Positions 28,301-40,300 of a DNA stretch of 64,000 nucleotides are shown here, piece after piece. The position numbers and the translations under genes are program-made. The notes beneath the pieces are model-generated. The model was not told the DNA's origin and did not search any database. It worked only from the letters and a program-made list of their open reading frames with translations. The DNA is taken from assembly GCF_039555335.1 (NCBI RefSeq), contig NC_092637.1:46083613-46147612 (forward strand), in the 5' to 3' direction. The stretch is from Amphiura filiformis (lineage: Eukaryota; Echinodermata; Ophiuroidea; Amphilepidida; Amphiuridae). The first letter of the stretch is position 1. Every line of letters begins with the position of its first letter.

Positions 28301-31300
28301 GAGTGGTGAATGTATTCCATATTCATATCTGTGTGATAGTCATGCTGACTGTGGAGATGGATCTGATGAAGCTAATTGTACATGTAAGTATTGCAGGCTG
28401 GGAGGTCTATGAATATTCATGTCCTGAGAGTGGTGAATGTATTCCATATTCATATCTATGTGATAGTCATGCTGACTGTGGAGATGGATCTGATGAAGCT
28501 AACTGTACATGTGAGTATTGCATGACCCATAGAACAGTATGTATGGTATAGACGAATCCAACGAGCCAAGTCATGGTCAGGATTTGGTCGGCCATCTTTG
28601 GGTAGCCGCTAGCACCAACCTGGTGTTTTGAGTGCCCAATTAACAAATAAAAGCCGCCTAACACCTAGAGAAGATGCAAGGACGAGGAGGGTTAATAGAA
28701 TAATATATACAATAGAGATAATTCCGCAGGTAATCCCGTCGCATCTTTTCATACTTATAGTCCTTTTGTTCGCAAGTACATCCATTTGTAGCATTTGATA
28801 TGGTATATGCATAGATACCGCGTGTAGTTAATCCGGTTATTATATGGCACTTCAACAGCGAATAGACCATGTAGAAGCTGTGTGTTTTGCCGAAGGGAAC
28901 TGTATTGTGTTGTAAACTTTAATCATTATTTTTGTCTACCTGTGTTTTCGGGGAAGGTGTAACACGGGTGATGGAATGCAGTTTAAAATTTCCGCCAAGG
29001 CCGAATCATTTCACATTTTGGGTGCATTGTAGCCGACGGCTACCCAACTAAAGGCTGCTAGTCAGGTGTAGGAATGCGTGGATTTGGATTCGTCTATACC
29101 ACAATTGGGGATGAGGCTATCACTTTTGCATTCATAACATCTAAACGGAATATAATTTGGGCCTAAAATTTCACTGGGATTATGACAAAAATATGAGCTT
29201 GCTTTTGATTCCAAAATTCCACTTTGATAGGAAAAAGTAGGGGGATGAGGATCAGGGGCGTCGCTAGGCCAATAAGATTCAGGGTGCGTACAGCATGTTT
29301 TGCAGACGGAAATATTTTGTAAATTGTAGACCAAAATTTTTTTTAGCCAGGACGGTGCTCAAGAATCTAAAAGTGTGGGGGGGGGGGGTAGGAGTCAAAA
29401 AAATTTTCGTCAAATTAAAAAAAAATTAGTAACTACGGTAATATAACATTATAATATTCACAATTATAGGTCTATTAAGTAACAACAGCACTATTTGGTA
29501 TCTTTTATAGCACTCTTGCTATTTACCGACAATAACATAGCTTTGAGTACATTTGCCGACAATCACATGGTTTTGACGACAACAGTCAATTTTTGCTGAC
29601 AAAATTGGATATTGGGGGGTGTCATACCCCCCTCTAGTGTCACCCCTGATGAGGATGTCATCAGGTCACCCATCTATAATATATATGCAAGGATCAGAAA
29701 TAAATGTTACAAGAAATGCAAGCCCAAGAAATTTAAATGACTTGATGATGCTTGAGCAATCATAATAAATTGAGGTATTCTGAGCTGTTTGGTGCATACA
29801 TCTATGCGACGCCTTGAAGTGTGTGCATGTGAACTCCTGTGCTGAGTGTGAGTGAACACTAGCGATTTACAGCTGCGCCTAGTGAAATGCCCGGGGGGGA
29901 TACTCAAGTTTGGTTTAGGTAGGGACGTGCCGCTGAGATTTTGGAAGTAGACCCATAAATATACCAATTTTTCAAGAAATTTGGACCCATTGATATACCA
30001 AATGTCAAAATTTTCGCCGAATTTACCCAAAATTGTCTTAGTTTTTACATATTTCCCCAAAATTTTGCAAAATTTTGGCTAGATTAAGGAAAAATTGAGA
30101 AAATTTTGAAAAAAGGACCCATTCATATACCAAAATAGGCTTTGAAAAAGGGGTCATTGATATACCAGAAGGCTGAAAATGCTACCCATGTTTAATGCGG
30201 CACGTCCCCGTATGGTCATTTGTACTGAGTACCCCCCCGGGTGAAATGCACACTGACGTCACTGTCGCATCAGGCATTGCAGGGTGGACAATTTTATATA
30301 GAGACCTTTTTGGCACCATGAAGCCATTAATATTGTATTTATATTTTTAAACTTTCAGGTGAAGCCAGTGAATTTGAGTGTACTAGTGGTGGGTGTATCA
30401 GTCCATATTGGACATGTGATGACGAGAATGACTGTGCAGATGGCAGTGATGAAGCAGGATGTGATACGTGTAAGTATACTCTGGTCAGGCTAAGTAAACA
30501 GTCATAATGTTTGGCCTTATTAATACAGATGAGAAGACTTGTATGAATGCCCAACCACAAGGCACTTACTAATTAACAATTCCCATTGACAAGTATAAGT
30601 TAACTGCGCAGAACATTTGATTTATCATAAGGGCTCAACCCACAGCAGCTGAAGGGAGTATCCCATTATGCTTTGCGTTACCATAATAGAACTGAATGTG
30701 CCATTGAAAATGTACACAAAATCCCTCACTTCAACTTTCAATAACTCGCTTTTAAATCAGGGAAGCTTAGACTTTTGTTTGCAAAAATGTGACCCCTAAA
30801 GTATTGTGAAACTATCCATAGCTCTCAATAACTAAGTGGCTCTTGTTTATATTTTGTATGCCTTTGCTATGGAGCATGCAGATATACTGCAATGCTTGAT
30901 GGGATACTCCTTTCAGCTGCTGTGGGCTCAACAGATTTATTTGATTTTTTTTTTTTTTTAAATTTAAAAAACAAATTTCAAAGTTTTCGGCAACTTTAGA
31001 GAACCACTGGACCTATTCTGAAGTGCTAGGATCAGGGTTTTCTTTAACGCACAAAACACGCGTATTTACGCGTTCAGGCACTTTGCTGACTCCTTCAAAT
31101 CCAAAGTCCCAAAGTCCAACGCAGCATACAAAATCTTGAAAACGTCACGCTGTTCAGATATTGCAAGATTTGAATAGAGAAACACCCGATATTGTGCATT
31201 TATTTTCGGCTTTTGGCATTTAGGACCTACTCCCGATATGTAGGGCCCATCACATTTTGTCAGCATTAATCCATGCATGTTTTAGTGCTTGCGAGTAATG

Positions 31301-34300
31301 TAAGAGTGTCAGTTTGAAATCTTGCAAATTGGGTTCGGGTCCTTTTTTCTGTTTAAATGATGCACCAAATGTCTTCAATTAGACTTTAATTTTGCAAAAT
31401 TTTCCCTCTCAGGGGTGAACATCCTCCTCAGACACCCCCATGCGTAGTGGATAAACAAGTGACCATTTTTGCTTCTGCTTTCGACATTTGCCAATGTAGG
31501 CCCTATTTTTAACACAATTTATAAGCCTAATAGGGAAAACGTGACAAAGAAAGGCTTCATAGACCGTCATTTCACAATTTTCGGCTTTTCAACTTATATT
31601 TTACACAGTAATAGTGCCAAAATGGTCCACCAAATCGCTTCAATTAGGTCTTCATTTTGCAAAATTGTCCACGTTCTGAGAGGGGAACATCACCCGGCGT
31701 AGTTGATAAACAAATGTCCACTTTCACTTCTGCTTTCGACATTTGCCAATAATGTTTAACACAATCTATAGGCCTACCATAATAGGGAAAACTTGTCGTC
31801 GAAGGCTCCATCATGATCATGTCCATGGACTGCTCATTTCACAAATGTTCTGCTTTTTAAACTAAAATTTTACACATTAATAATGCCAAAATGATCCGCC
31901 AAATTACTTCGATTAAGTCTTCATTTTGCAAAAGTTTCTTACTTCTCAGAGGGCATTTTTAAATAGTATTATTTTCTTTTAAAATTGCCCCCACCTTCTG
32001 ACTGCTTTAGATCCGCCACTGCTCCAAACAGTGACGTAGATTTCTTTTTGACTTGTGGGGGGTGAAAAATGTCTTGAAGTATAGTGAATCCAGCACCTTT
32101 TGGCGAAAGAATAAGTTTATGGTACAAAAATTTTGCCACTGTTGAAATATGGTGCAAAAGTGGAATAATTTCGTGCACTTTTTGAGTTAAAATGACCAAA
32201 TATGAGGTTAATTTGGTCAGAAACATGAGACTACCGGGCGATATAGGGGAGAAACCCACATACAGGCGTCAACATTGGGGGATGATTGTATGGACCATCC
32301 CCCTGGCAAAATATTGGGGGAGATTTCTCCCCGGATCTGCGCCTATGGCTCCAAAAAAACAAACATATTGTTACAAATGTCTACAAAAATAATATTATAA
32401 AAATACCCCTTGGGCAATGTTTTTGACTCCTTCAGAGGAAAAATTCACAATTGAAAGGGTCAAAAAAATTTGAAAATACCCTTTCAGCAAAATGCTTAAA
32501 GAAAACCCTGGCTAGGATCATTTACAGGTAATTTGAAAAATTTGTAAACTAATGTTTACCTCTTCATCTATCACATATGTGACATGATCAAGGGAATGAG
32601 TCACATGTCGACCCTGGTCGAAAATGAGTTTTACATATGTTTCTAAAGAGGACATTTAGAGCTTTCAGAAACTGAAAACCCCATGTTGATAAGACTTTTC
32701 TTTGGGAAGTTGGGTCAACTTATCAATCGCTGAAAACAATATAAAACAAAAGAATTTGAACACTTTCTTTGCCAATATCTCAAAATCAATATTAGCGACA
32801 TCCGACTCATTCCTCTTGATCGTGTCACATATTATAAATGCATGGAAAACAATTTTTTTTCAAATTAACTGTGAATGATCCTAATGATCCTAGCAATTCA
32901 GAATAGGTCCTGTGGTTCTCCAAAGTGGCCAAAAATCACCACTTTCCATCAAAATACATTTTGAGTGTCACTATTATCACTTTATTAATTTCTTGTTTTT
33001 TTTTCTTCAGGTGAGAACCCAGTGAATTTTCTGTGTAACAATGGTGAATGCCTTGCGTTCTTTGTTGATGATTGGATGTGTGATTATGACAATGACTGTG
33101 AGGATGGCACTGATGAAATCGATTGCGGTAAGAAAAACTATTCGTTGAAAAATGAAAATATAATGTTATTTAAGCTTAAAAAGTGACCTTTTCAGTCTAC
33201 AATGAGCAGTGTTATAGCTTGCAACACCATCATGGCATCTTCATTCAGCTCCTCCAGTCACATGACCACTTGGTGGGTGGTCAGTGACAGCTGATTGTCA
33301 TAGATGACGGCAGGTCGTATCAGGCACCCCTGTTGAGTATTAGTTCTTGAGTCTTGATCTCTCTAAGGGTCCTCTAGTCTTACGCTTCCAAAAGTTATCC
33401 ACCTGTCGATAACTTCTACATTGACCGGAGGAGTGTAAACACTATGCTGAATGATGATGATGTGATGGCGTCGCTGCTCGATACAGACTCTGAATAAATC
33501 TCCCCGGCAAAATATTGATCCACACAATCATCCCCCCAATGTTGATGCCTGTATGTGGGTTTCTGACCAAATTAACCTCATATTTGGCCATTTTAGCCCC
33601 ATAAGTGCAAATTTTTGCCCGCTTCGGGCACATTTATTCCGATTTTGCACCATTTTTCACCAGTTTAGCTTCAATATGGCAAAATATTTAGTGCGCTTCG
33701 TGGGCATTTGTACCATAAGCATTTTCTGTCTCACTATACTTTTCCATCCCCATCCCCCCAATGTCAAAAAGAAATCTACGCCACTGAATAATTTCAGGCA
33801 TGTGAATAATTTCTATCCGCCTCGTGTTCGTTCTAATCTTGCTGCTAACTCGATTAAAGTGCATGGAGTTAACATTTGGAACTCCATTTCCATCCAAAAT
33901 GCCACATCCACAAGCTCCTTCAAACATCATTTTAAGAGCAATTTGCTTTCTAAACCGGTTTACGAGTAATTATTCTTTGACTCCTGTTCACATCTTATTT
34001 TTTTTGTAAGGTCTTGTCTTGTCCTGTTTGTATTTGTATTTTCGCTTGTACTGTTTGTCGGCAACCCACACCCACGAAGCTTGCTCCTGCGTGTTGCCCC
34101 ACAACTTTATTTTAGGTTTTTTATTGATGCCCCTCTTAATCTTGTCTCAGGCCCACTCTTGTCCTGTCTCTTGCCTTTTAATAGGTTGTTTGTTCTTACG
34201 TGATCGCATTTGACTGTCATCAGTGGGCGTGTGATCAGATTCACTACTTTGTTTTGTATGTAATTGGTTTGAAAATTATGGCATTTGTCATTTATACTAT

Positions 34301-37300
34301 GTATTTTTGAAGTTGTGAAATAAATGTTTCTTGAATTGAATTGAATTGAATTGAATTGATATCAGTCCACATGTTGATACAATGTTATTGTCCCAAAGTA
34401 TGGCATAATGGTTACTGATTAGGGTACTTGCCTTCTGTACATGAAATCCTGGGTTCAATTCCTGGCAGTGGTAATTTGCTTGGGTATTGACATGGAAAAA
34501 TTAATCTGAATTTAATTGGCAACATCTGTAGATTCAATCTGGGTGCTGCCAACTCTTTGTCTACTACAACAACATATAAACTAAGCATAGGGAAAATTTG
34601 CTATTTTTGAGAGTAAAATGCACGCACCAGTTTTTGAAAATGCAAAAAAAATGTGCAATTTGCGCATTTTTTACCAAAATGTGTGATTTTTCTCCCCAAA
34701 AAGTTCAAATAGATGCAATATTAAAAAAAATTTACTGTTTTTCTTCTATATTTTCTTGCAAATTTTTGCGACGGCCTATACTTTTTTAACATGGATTGCG
34801 TTGCAGATCATTATGGATGCTTTGATTTTAGTGAAAACTTCAGGTTTTTTGAAAATGAGTACTTGAAAAATGGTTATTTTGGGCAAATTTTAAAATTCGC
34901 TGTTGGACCTAAATTGTTCGATTGTACTCAAAAGTGCGCAATTTTCAGCGTTTTTTGCGCATCATGCATTTTCCCTGTCCTTAAAATAAACAAACAAAAA
35001 ACATGAATTCATCCCTACTTACCAGATATTCACTTGTTCTGATAATTTCTTTGTTATGTATCAATTACAGTGTGCTTGTATTGATTAATTTGAAACTAAA
35101 AATGTGAGAAAAAATATGTTATCTGTTATCATGTATAAATACCACCAAATGAAAAGTGATTTTTGTACTTCCAAATAGGTTCTCCACCACCATGTGAGGA
35201 AGGTCAGTTCAGATGTGGCAGTGGGCAGTGTATATTGCAAGACTGGGTATGTGATTTTGAGTTGGATTGCTCTGATGAAAGCGATGAAGCAAATTGCACA
35301 GTTGGTAAGTCCTTGTCTTTCTTTCTAGGTGTCTCTCTCTCTCTCTGTTCCTGTGTGTGGGTGGGGGAGTGTGTGTCTCCCTCTCCCTCCGTCCCTCCCT
35401 CTGTGTCCCCCTCTCTCTGCCTCGGTGACAGTTGGCAGTGTGATTTTGAGCATGATGAAAGCAATGAGGCAAATTGTATAATCTGTAAATCCTTATCTGT
35501 TTTCTAGGTATGTCTGTCTGTCTTGCTGACAATGTGTCTCTCTGACTTTATCTCCGCCTGTGCATGTGTCTCTCTCCCATCCACTCACTCTCAAAACTTG
35601 GGACTTTTTATGTTAATGCCTATATATGCTATATGGCCAGCATGTTAAGCATGAGAGCCTATATGTGTCAAAAATATTTTCATGGGTTTCTAACCCCATG
35701 AGAACTACCTGCTGATTGGCCAAAAAGAAGTTTTCATTATCAATTGGCCCAATCAGCAACATTGATAGCATAATTTCACTACGCAAACAAATTTGGGTGA
35801 ATTATTTGAAAAGCTTCATTCTGATTGGTGATTAAAGTGAAAATATCATGTAATTGACCAACCAGAGGCAATGTTAGATCAGCAGGTAGTGCTCAGGGGG
35901 TTAAATTCACGGTTCTGAAATTGACTGCAAAAAGTGCTCAAATAAAAAGATCTCGAAAATTTTCCACTATAGAGTAGGCCTACTATATTTTTTCTTTTCT
36001 AGAACCACCATCTTGCGACGCTGATGAATTCCAATGTGGTATCCTGTTACCAGTGTGGCCGCGGCATTGCATCGGTATTGCCGAGAAATGTGATGGATAT
36101 GTGGACTGCGGAGATGGAATTGATGAAATCGGCTGTGAAATTCAAGGTATGACGGTATAATTTGGCTATATACATTGTAGGAAGTCGTTGAAAATCCGTC
36201 CTGCCAGACTGATAATAAAAAAAGTTATAAAGTTATAAAGTTAGCATTTTTACCAACAAATTATACTTTCTAGTATTTGTGACCCGCTCTGACAAAACCA
36301 GGAACAAGCCGCATTTTTGACATTTCATGATTTGGATAAAAATGTAAGCACTAGACAATAAGCTTTAAAATGATACCAAAATTATATAAATAGCATCAAT
36401 ATACTTTTCAAGATATGGATAATTTTGTAAATGATACCTTGATATTATTGCCAAATTGCTATTCTGAGTAATAGGCCAATTAGTTTCCTGCCTTACACAC
36501 CAGATTGAATAGGGATTATCATAGTTCAACTTTTATTTATTGATTAAATAAACCTCTCTTTAATAAGTACTTTCAAGAATTTGAAAGTCCACTTAGTTCC
36601 AGAGTCAAATACCATGAAATTAAGAATTCTAAAATTTCATTTTTAATGGGACTGACTATAACTCAAAGTAAGTCTAGATTTGATTAAGTAAATCTAGATT
36701 CGACTTATTGGGGTAAGTGTGAGCAATGGGCCATTCCAGTTGAAGTCCTTACACCCCATATGGAAGACATGACCTTAATCCTCCGATGTAGCTTTGGTGG
36801 GCAAAGGGGAAGCTGCCTCCCCCTGCGAGAAGTTTTGCCCCCTGTGGGATGCTGGCAACCCTGACGGTGGCTCAGTGGTTACGGCCTTGGACTCATAATC
36901 TGAGAGCTTGCTTGTCGTGCGTGGGTTCGAGTCCCCGTCCCACCACTGTGTTGCGCCCTTGGCGGCAAGGCGCTTTGCCTCGCTTGCCTCACCCCACCCA
37001 GGTGCAATGGGAAGCTGTTAGGGGTAGTCACAGTCGTTGTACTGATGAACCCTGCGCTATTTGTAGGCAGCAAACGTGGTTCCTACATATTCTAATGACG
37101 GCGGAATAAATGTAAAGCGCTTTGAGGCTGTTTACGGCATAAAGCGCTATATCTACATTTTTATTTATTTTTATATTTAAGATTTTATGCCTTTTTATAC
37201 GTTTAACCCATTTTAGACCATTATCGTCAAATTTTGACCCACATGAAAGTTGCCTTTCCCCCTCTTGCCCCCCTCTGATTAAGTCCTGGCTACGCCACTG

Positions 37301-40300
37301 GCTGGATCTCATGAAAGAAAGAAGATGTAGGGATTAACAAAATGTATCGTTTAATATAATGGATCATGTATGTTTATTTGATTTTGTTTTTTGCCTTTTA
37401 GAGATTATTTTTGTTCCAAAAATGCTCAAATATGAATCAGAATGATCTGGTGTTTATGTCTGTTAAATTTGTCTTTGATATATATTTCTTAGAGGTTAAT
37501 AACTGCGCATCTGTTATTTGGAGGGCATTGTGAAAAATCTTAACATTTTGACTTTGGAACCGAGGGATATTCCGAGGTCCAAAGCAAAATGTTTAGATTT
37601 TTCACAATGCCTGACATATTACCGATGCAAAGTTATTTACCTCATTCATAACCGTCACTTTCATCTCTTCTCTTTACTAAATAACACACAAATTTTCCTC
37701 AAAAATATACAATTTTTACATTTTGCCTTTCCAAAAATCGATCAGGCTAAAACAGGATGACCAATAACAGAAATGCGAATCACAATATGTGCAAATATGG
37801 TAGCACGTAATCCAAATACGGTGGCCAGCGCTCTCGCAATTTGTTCGACGCAAACACGGCATACGCAGAGGTTACTAATATTTATACTGTTGGCACAGAG
37901 GTCCACTGTCAAATATGTGACATGATCAAGGGGAATGAGTCACATGTCGGCAATTTTCAATAAGAAGTTTTTTACATCATTTTCTGGCAATTTATGAATG
38001 CTACATTTTGATGCAAACCCCATCAAAATTGGACATCTGGTTACCGAGTTATGAGCATTTATCAATGGGTGAAAACAATATAAAACAAAAGAATTTGAAC
38101 ACTGTTTTTGCCAATAACTCAAAAACAATATTAGCGACATCCGACTCATTCCTCTTGATCATGTCACATATTAGTAATTGCGATCAGTGTTTTGCATTTT
38201 GGCAAATAATATAAAAATGAATGTTCTTTAATCTACAGACAACTGTGATCCAATACCTGCTACAGTAAAAGCTGCCTGCAGTAACTTACTGCCGTACGAT
38301 TCCGTCTACTACCCCTTCTCCGTCACATCTTCAGAAGAAGCCCTTGAGATCTTCACGGGATTCCTTCCGTACACGATATGCCATCCTGATGCGTTACTCT
38401 TCATGTGTTCGTATTTATTCCCATCCTGCCCTGATGGGAACGCATACCAGACCACGTGTAGGGGGTTATGTGAAGAGATCGTCTCATCGTCATGCGCGTT
38501 GATCATTACTGCAGGAGGGGTAACTCTGCCTGATTGTAGCTTGTATCCTGATACAGGAGATGGTATATGTGACGTGATATTGGAAGGTAAAATTAAATGG
38601 CTATTCCGTTTAAAATACACACTGCCACAGGGGGAGTATGACTTTCAAATGGAATGAGCACATTAGGCAGCTCCATTTGAATTTCATACACCCTCTGAGA
38701 CAGCTTCAACCTGAATTTTCTCCTGAGGGAGAGTGAGTTTCCAATGGAGCTGCTAATGTGTTCATTCCATTTCAAATTCATTTCATACTCCCCCTGTGGA
38801 AGATATTTCCAAAATCTTCCACAGGGGTAGTGTGGATTTGAAATGGAATAGCCCAATGCACTGCATGCTAGCTATAGAGGTTATCCACTTTACTCATGTG
38901 TGACTTCTAACAAAAGGCACTGTTTCCCGTAGTATTCCTCATTCAAACTAATTCAATGCACGACCTCAGAGTTACCTGAATGACTTTGGCGGGCTATTTT
39001 GAAATAGTCATGGTTGCACATGCAGGTACTTCTTTTGAAAGTCCTAAACAAGGTATAGGAGTCGCTGGTAGGATATGCAGCTTATAGAACACGGATAACC
39101 TCTATAGGCTTCAACATAATAAAAGTCCAAGTTTTGTGATATTTTCTCAAAATATCAAGAGCTATCTTAAGAACCACTGCACCAATACTAGGCTTGTTTG
39201 TACTCATTTTAATGCACTTTTCATGCTGATTCCAAATATGAAAATTTACATTTCTGAAATTTTTTGATTTTTAAAACAAAATTTGAAGCTTGTTGTCTGC
39301 AGTCGACGCCCATATGAAGAGTTAATAGGGCATTCAAATTCAAATTCAGTTTTTTGTACCTTTGTTAGTAGCATAGATGTGCTAATAACATAGCGTGCTA
39401 GAGGTTAAGCTGAAAGCTGTATGTTAAAGACAAATTATGAAATGAAATCTCTACTTCAGTAGAGAAATTAGCGGCTGTGTAATAATTATGAGCCCCTTGG
39501 GGTAAAATTTCCGAACGGCCCGCTGAAAATCGTGTGCCCCCTCTCAACCTGCCAAAAATTGCTTTCCCCCCTCACGGCCTGCCAAAAAATCTTTGCCCCC
39601 CCCTGCACATCCCAAATTTTTGGGATCATATTAAAGTGTTTCAGTACTGTTTTTTATAGAGCGTTTTATTTATTAGGCACCCCATGAATGTGTGCCAAAA
39701 TCACTTGGCTTCCCCCTCTACGATGGCCAAAAATTGCTTGTCCCCCCTTTCAGCTTGCCAAAATTTCTTGCCCCCCCCAATTTTACCCTCCCACCAAGGC
39801 TCATAATTATGGCACAGTCCCTTAGCTACATATATTTTAATGGGACTTCATTTCATTTTTGTCAAGTTTATTGCTCTCATTATCACTCAAACGAGTGAGG
39901 ACATTATTAGTGTTGGGAGACTCAGTTGACTTAAGTCGGAGTCGCGACTGTTAACATCAGTCGGCGACTCAACTTTGACAATAGTCAAAGTTGACTTTTC
40001 ACCAGCTTATAAAATGCCTTTTTAATGCCGTAAAAATCTCCATTAAAATAACCAATAAAAATAGACAGATCATCAAACTACAGTAGAACTTGTTGCATAA
40101 GCTAAACCATTACTAGGTTGCATAGGCATCATTTTCATCCGCATTTCCAGCAATCCAACTTCCAAAATTTATGATCTGCATCGCCGACTCAGTTGAAGTC
40201 GCGACTTTCAGGCTTTCGACTAGTCGACTCCAGAAAAGTGCATGTTGCCCAACACTAGACATTATCTTTTTGAGGTGTTTAGTTTTTCTGTTTGTATCTT

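Noticed and set aside
28137-28551. Frames joining two of the triplicated exons as one continuous protein
   Set aside because: They read part of the exon in the wrong frame before the correct one; the 127-bp period prevents genuine in-frame read-through.
33553-33969. 138-codon open frame as a host gene
   Set aside because: Its C-terminus matches LINE tails, its 5' part is a separate dispersed repeat, and a (ttgaa)n LINE tail follows.
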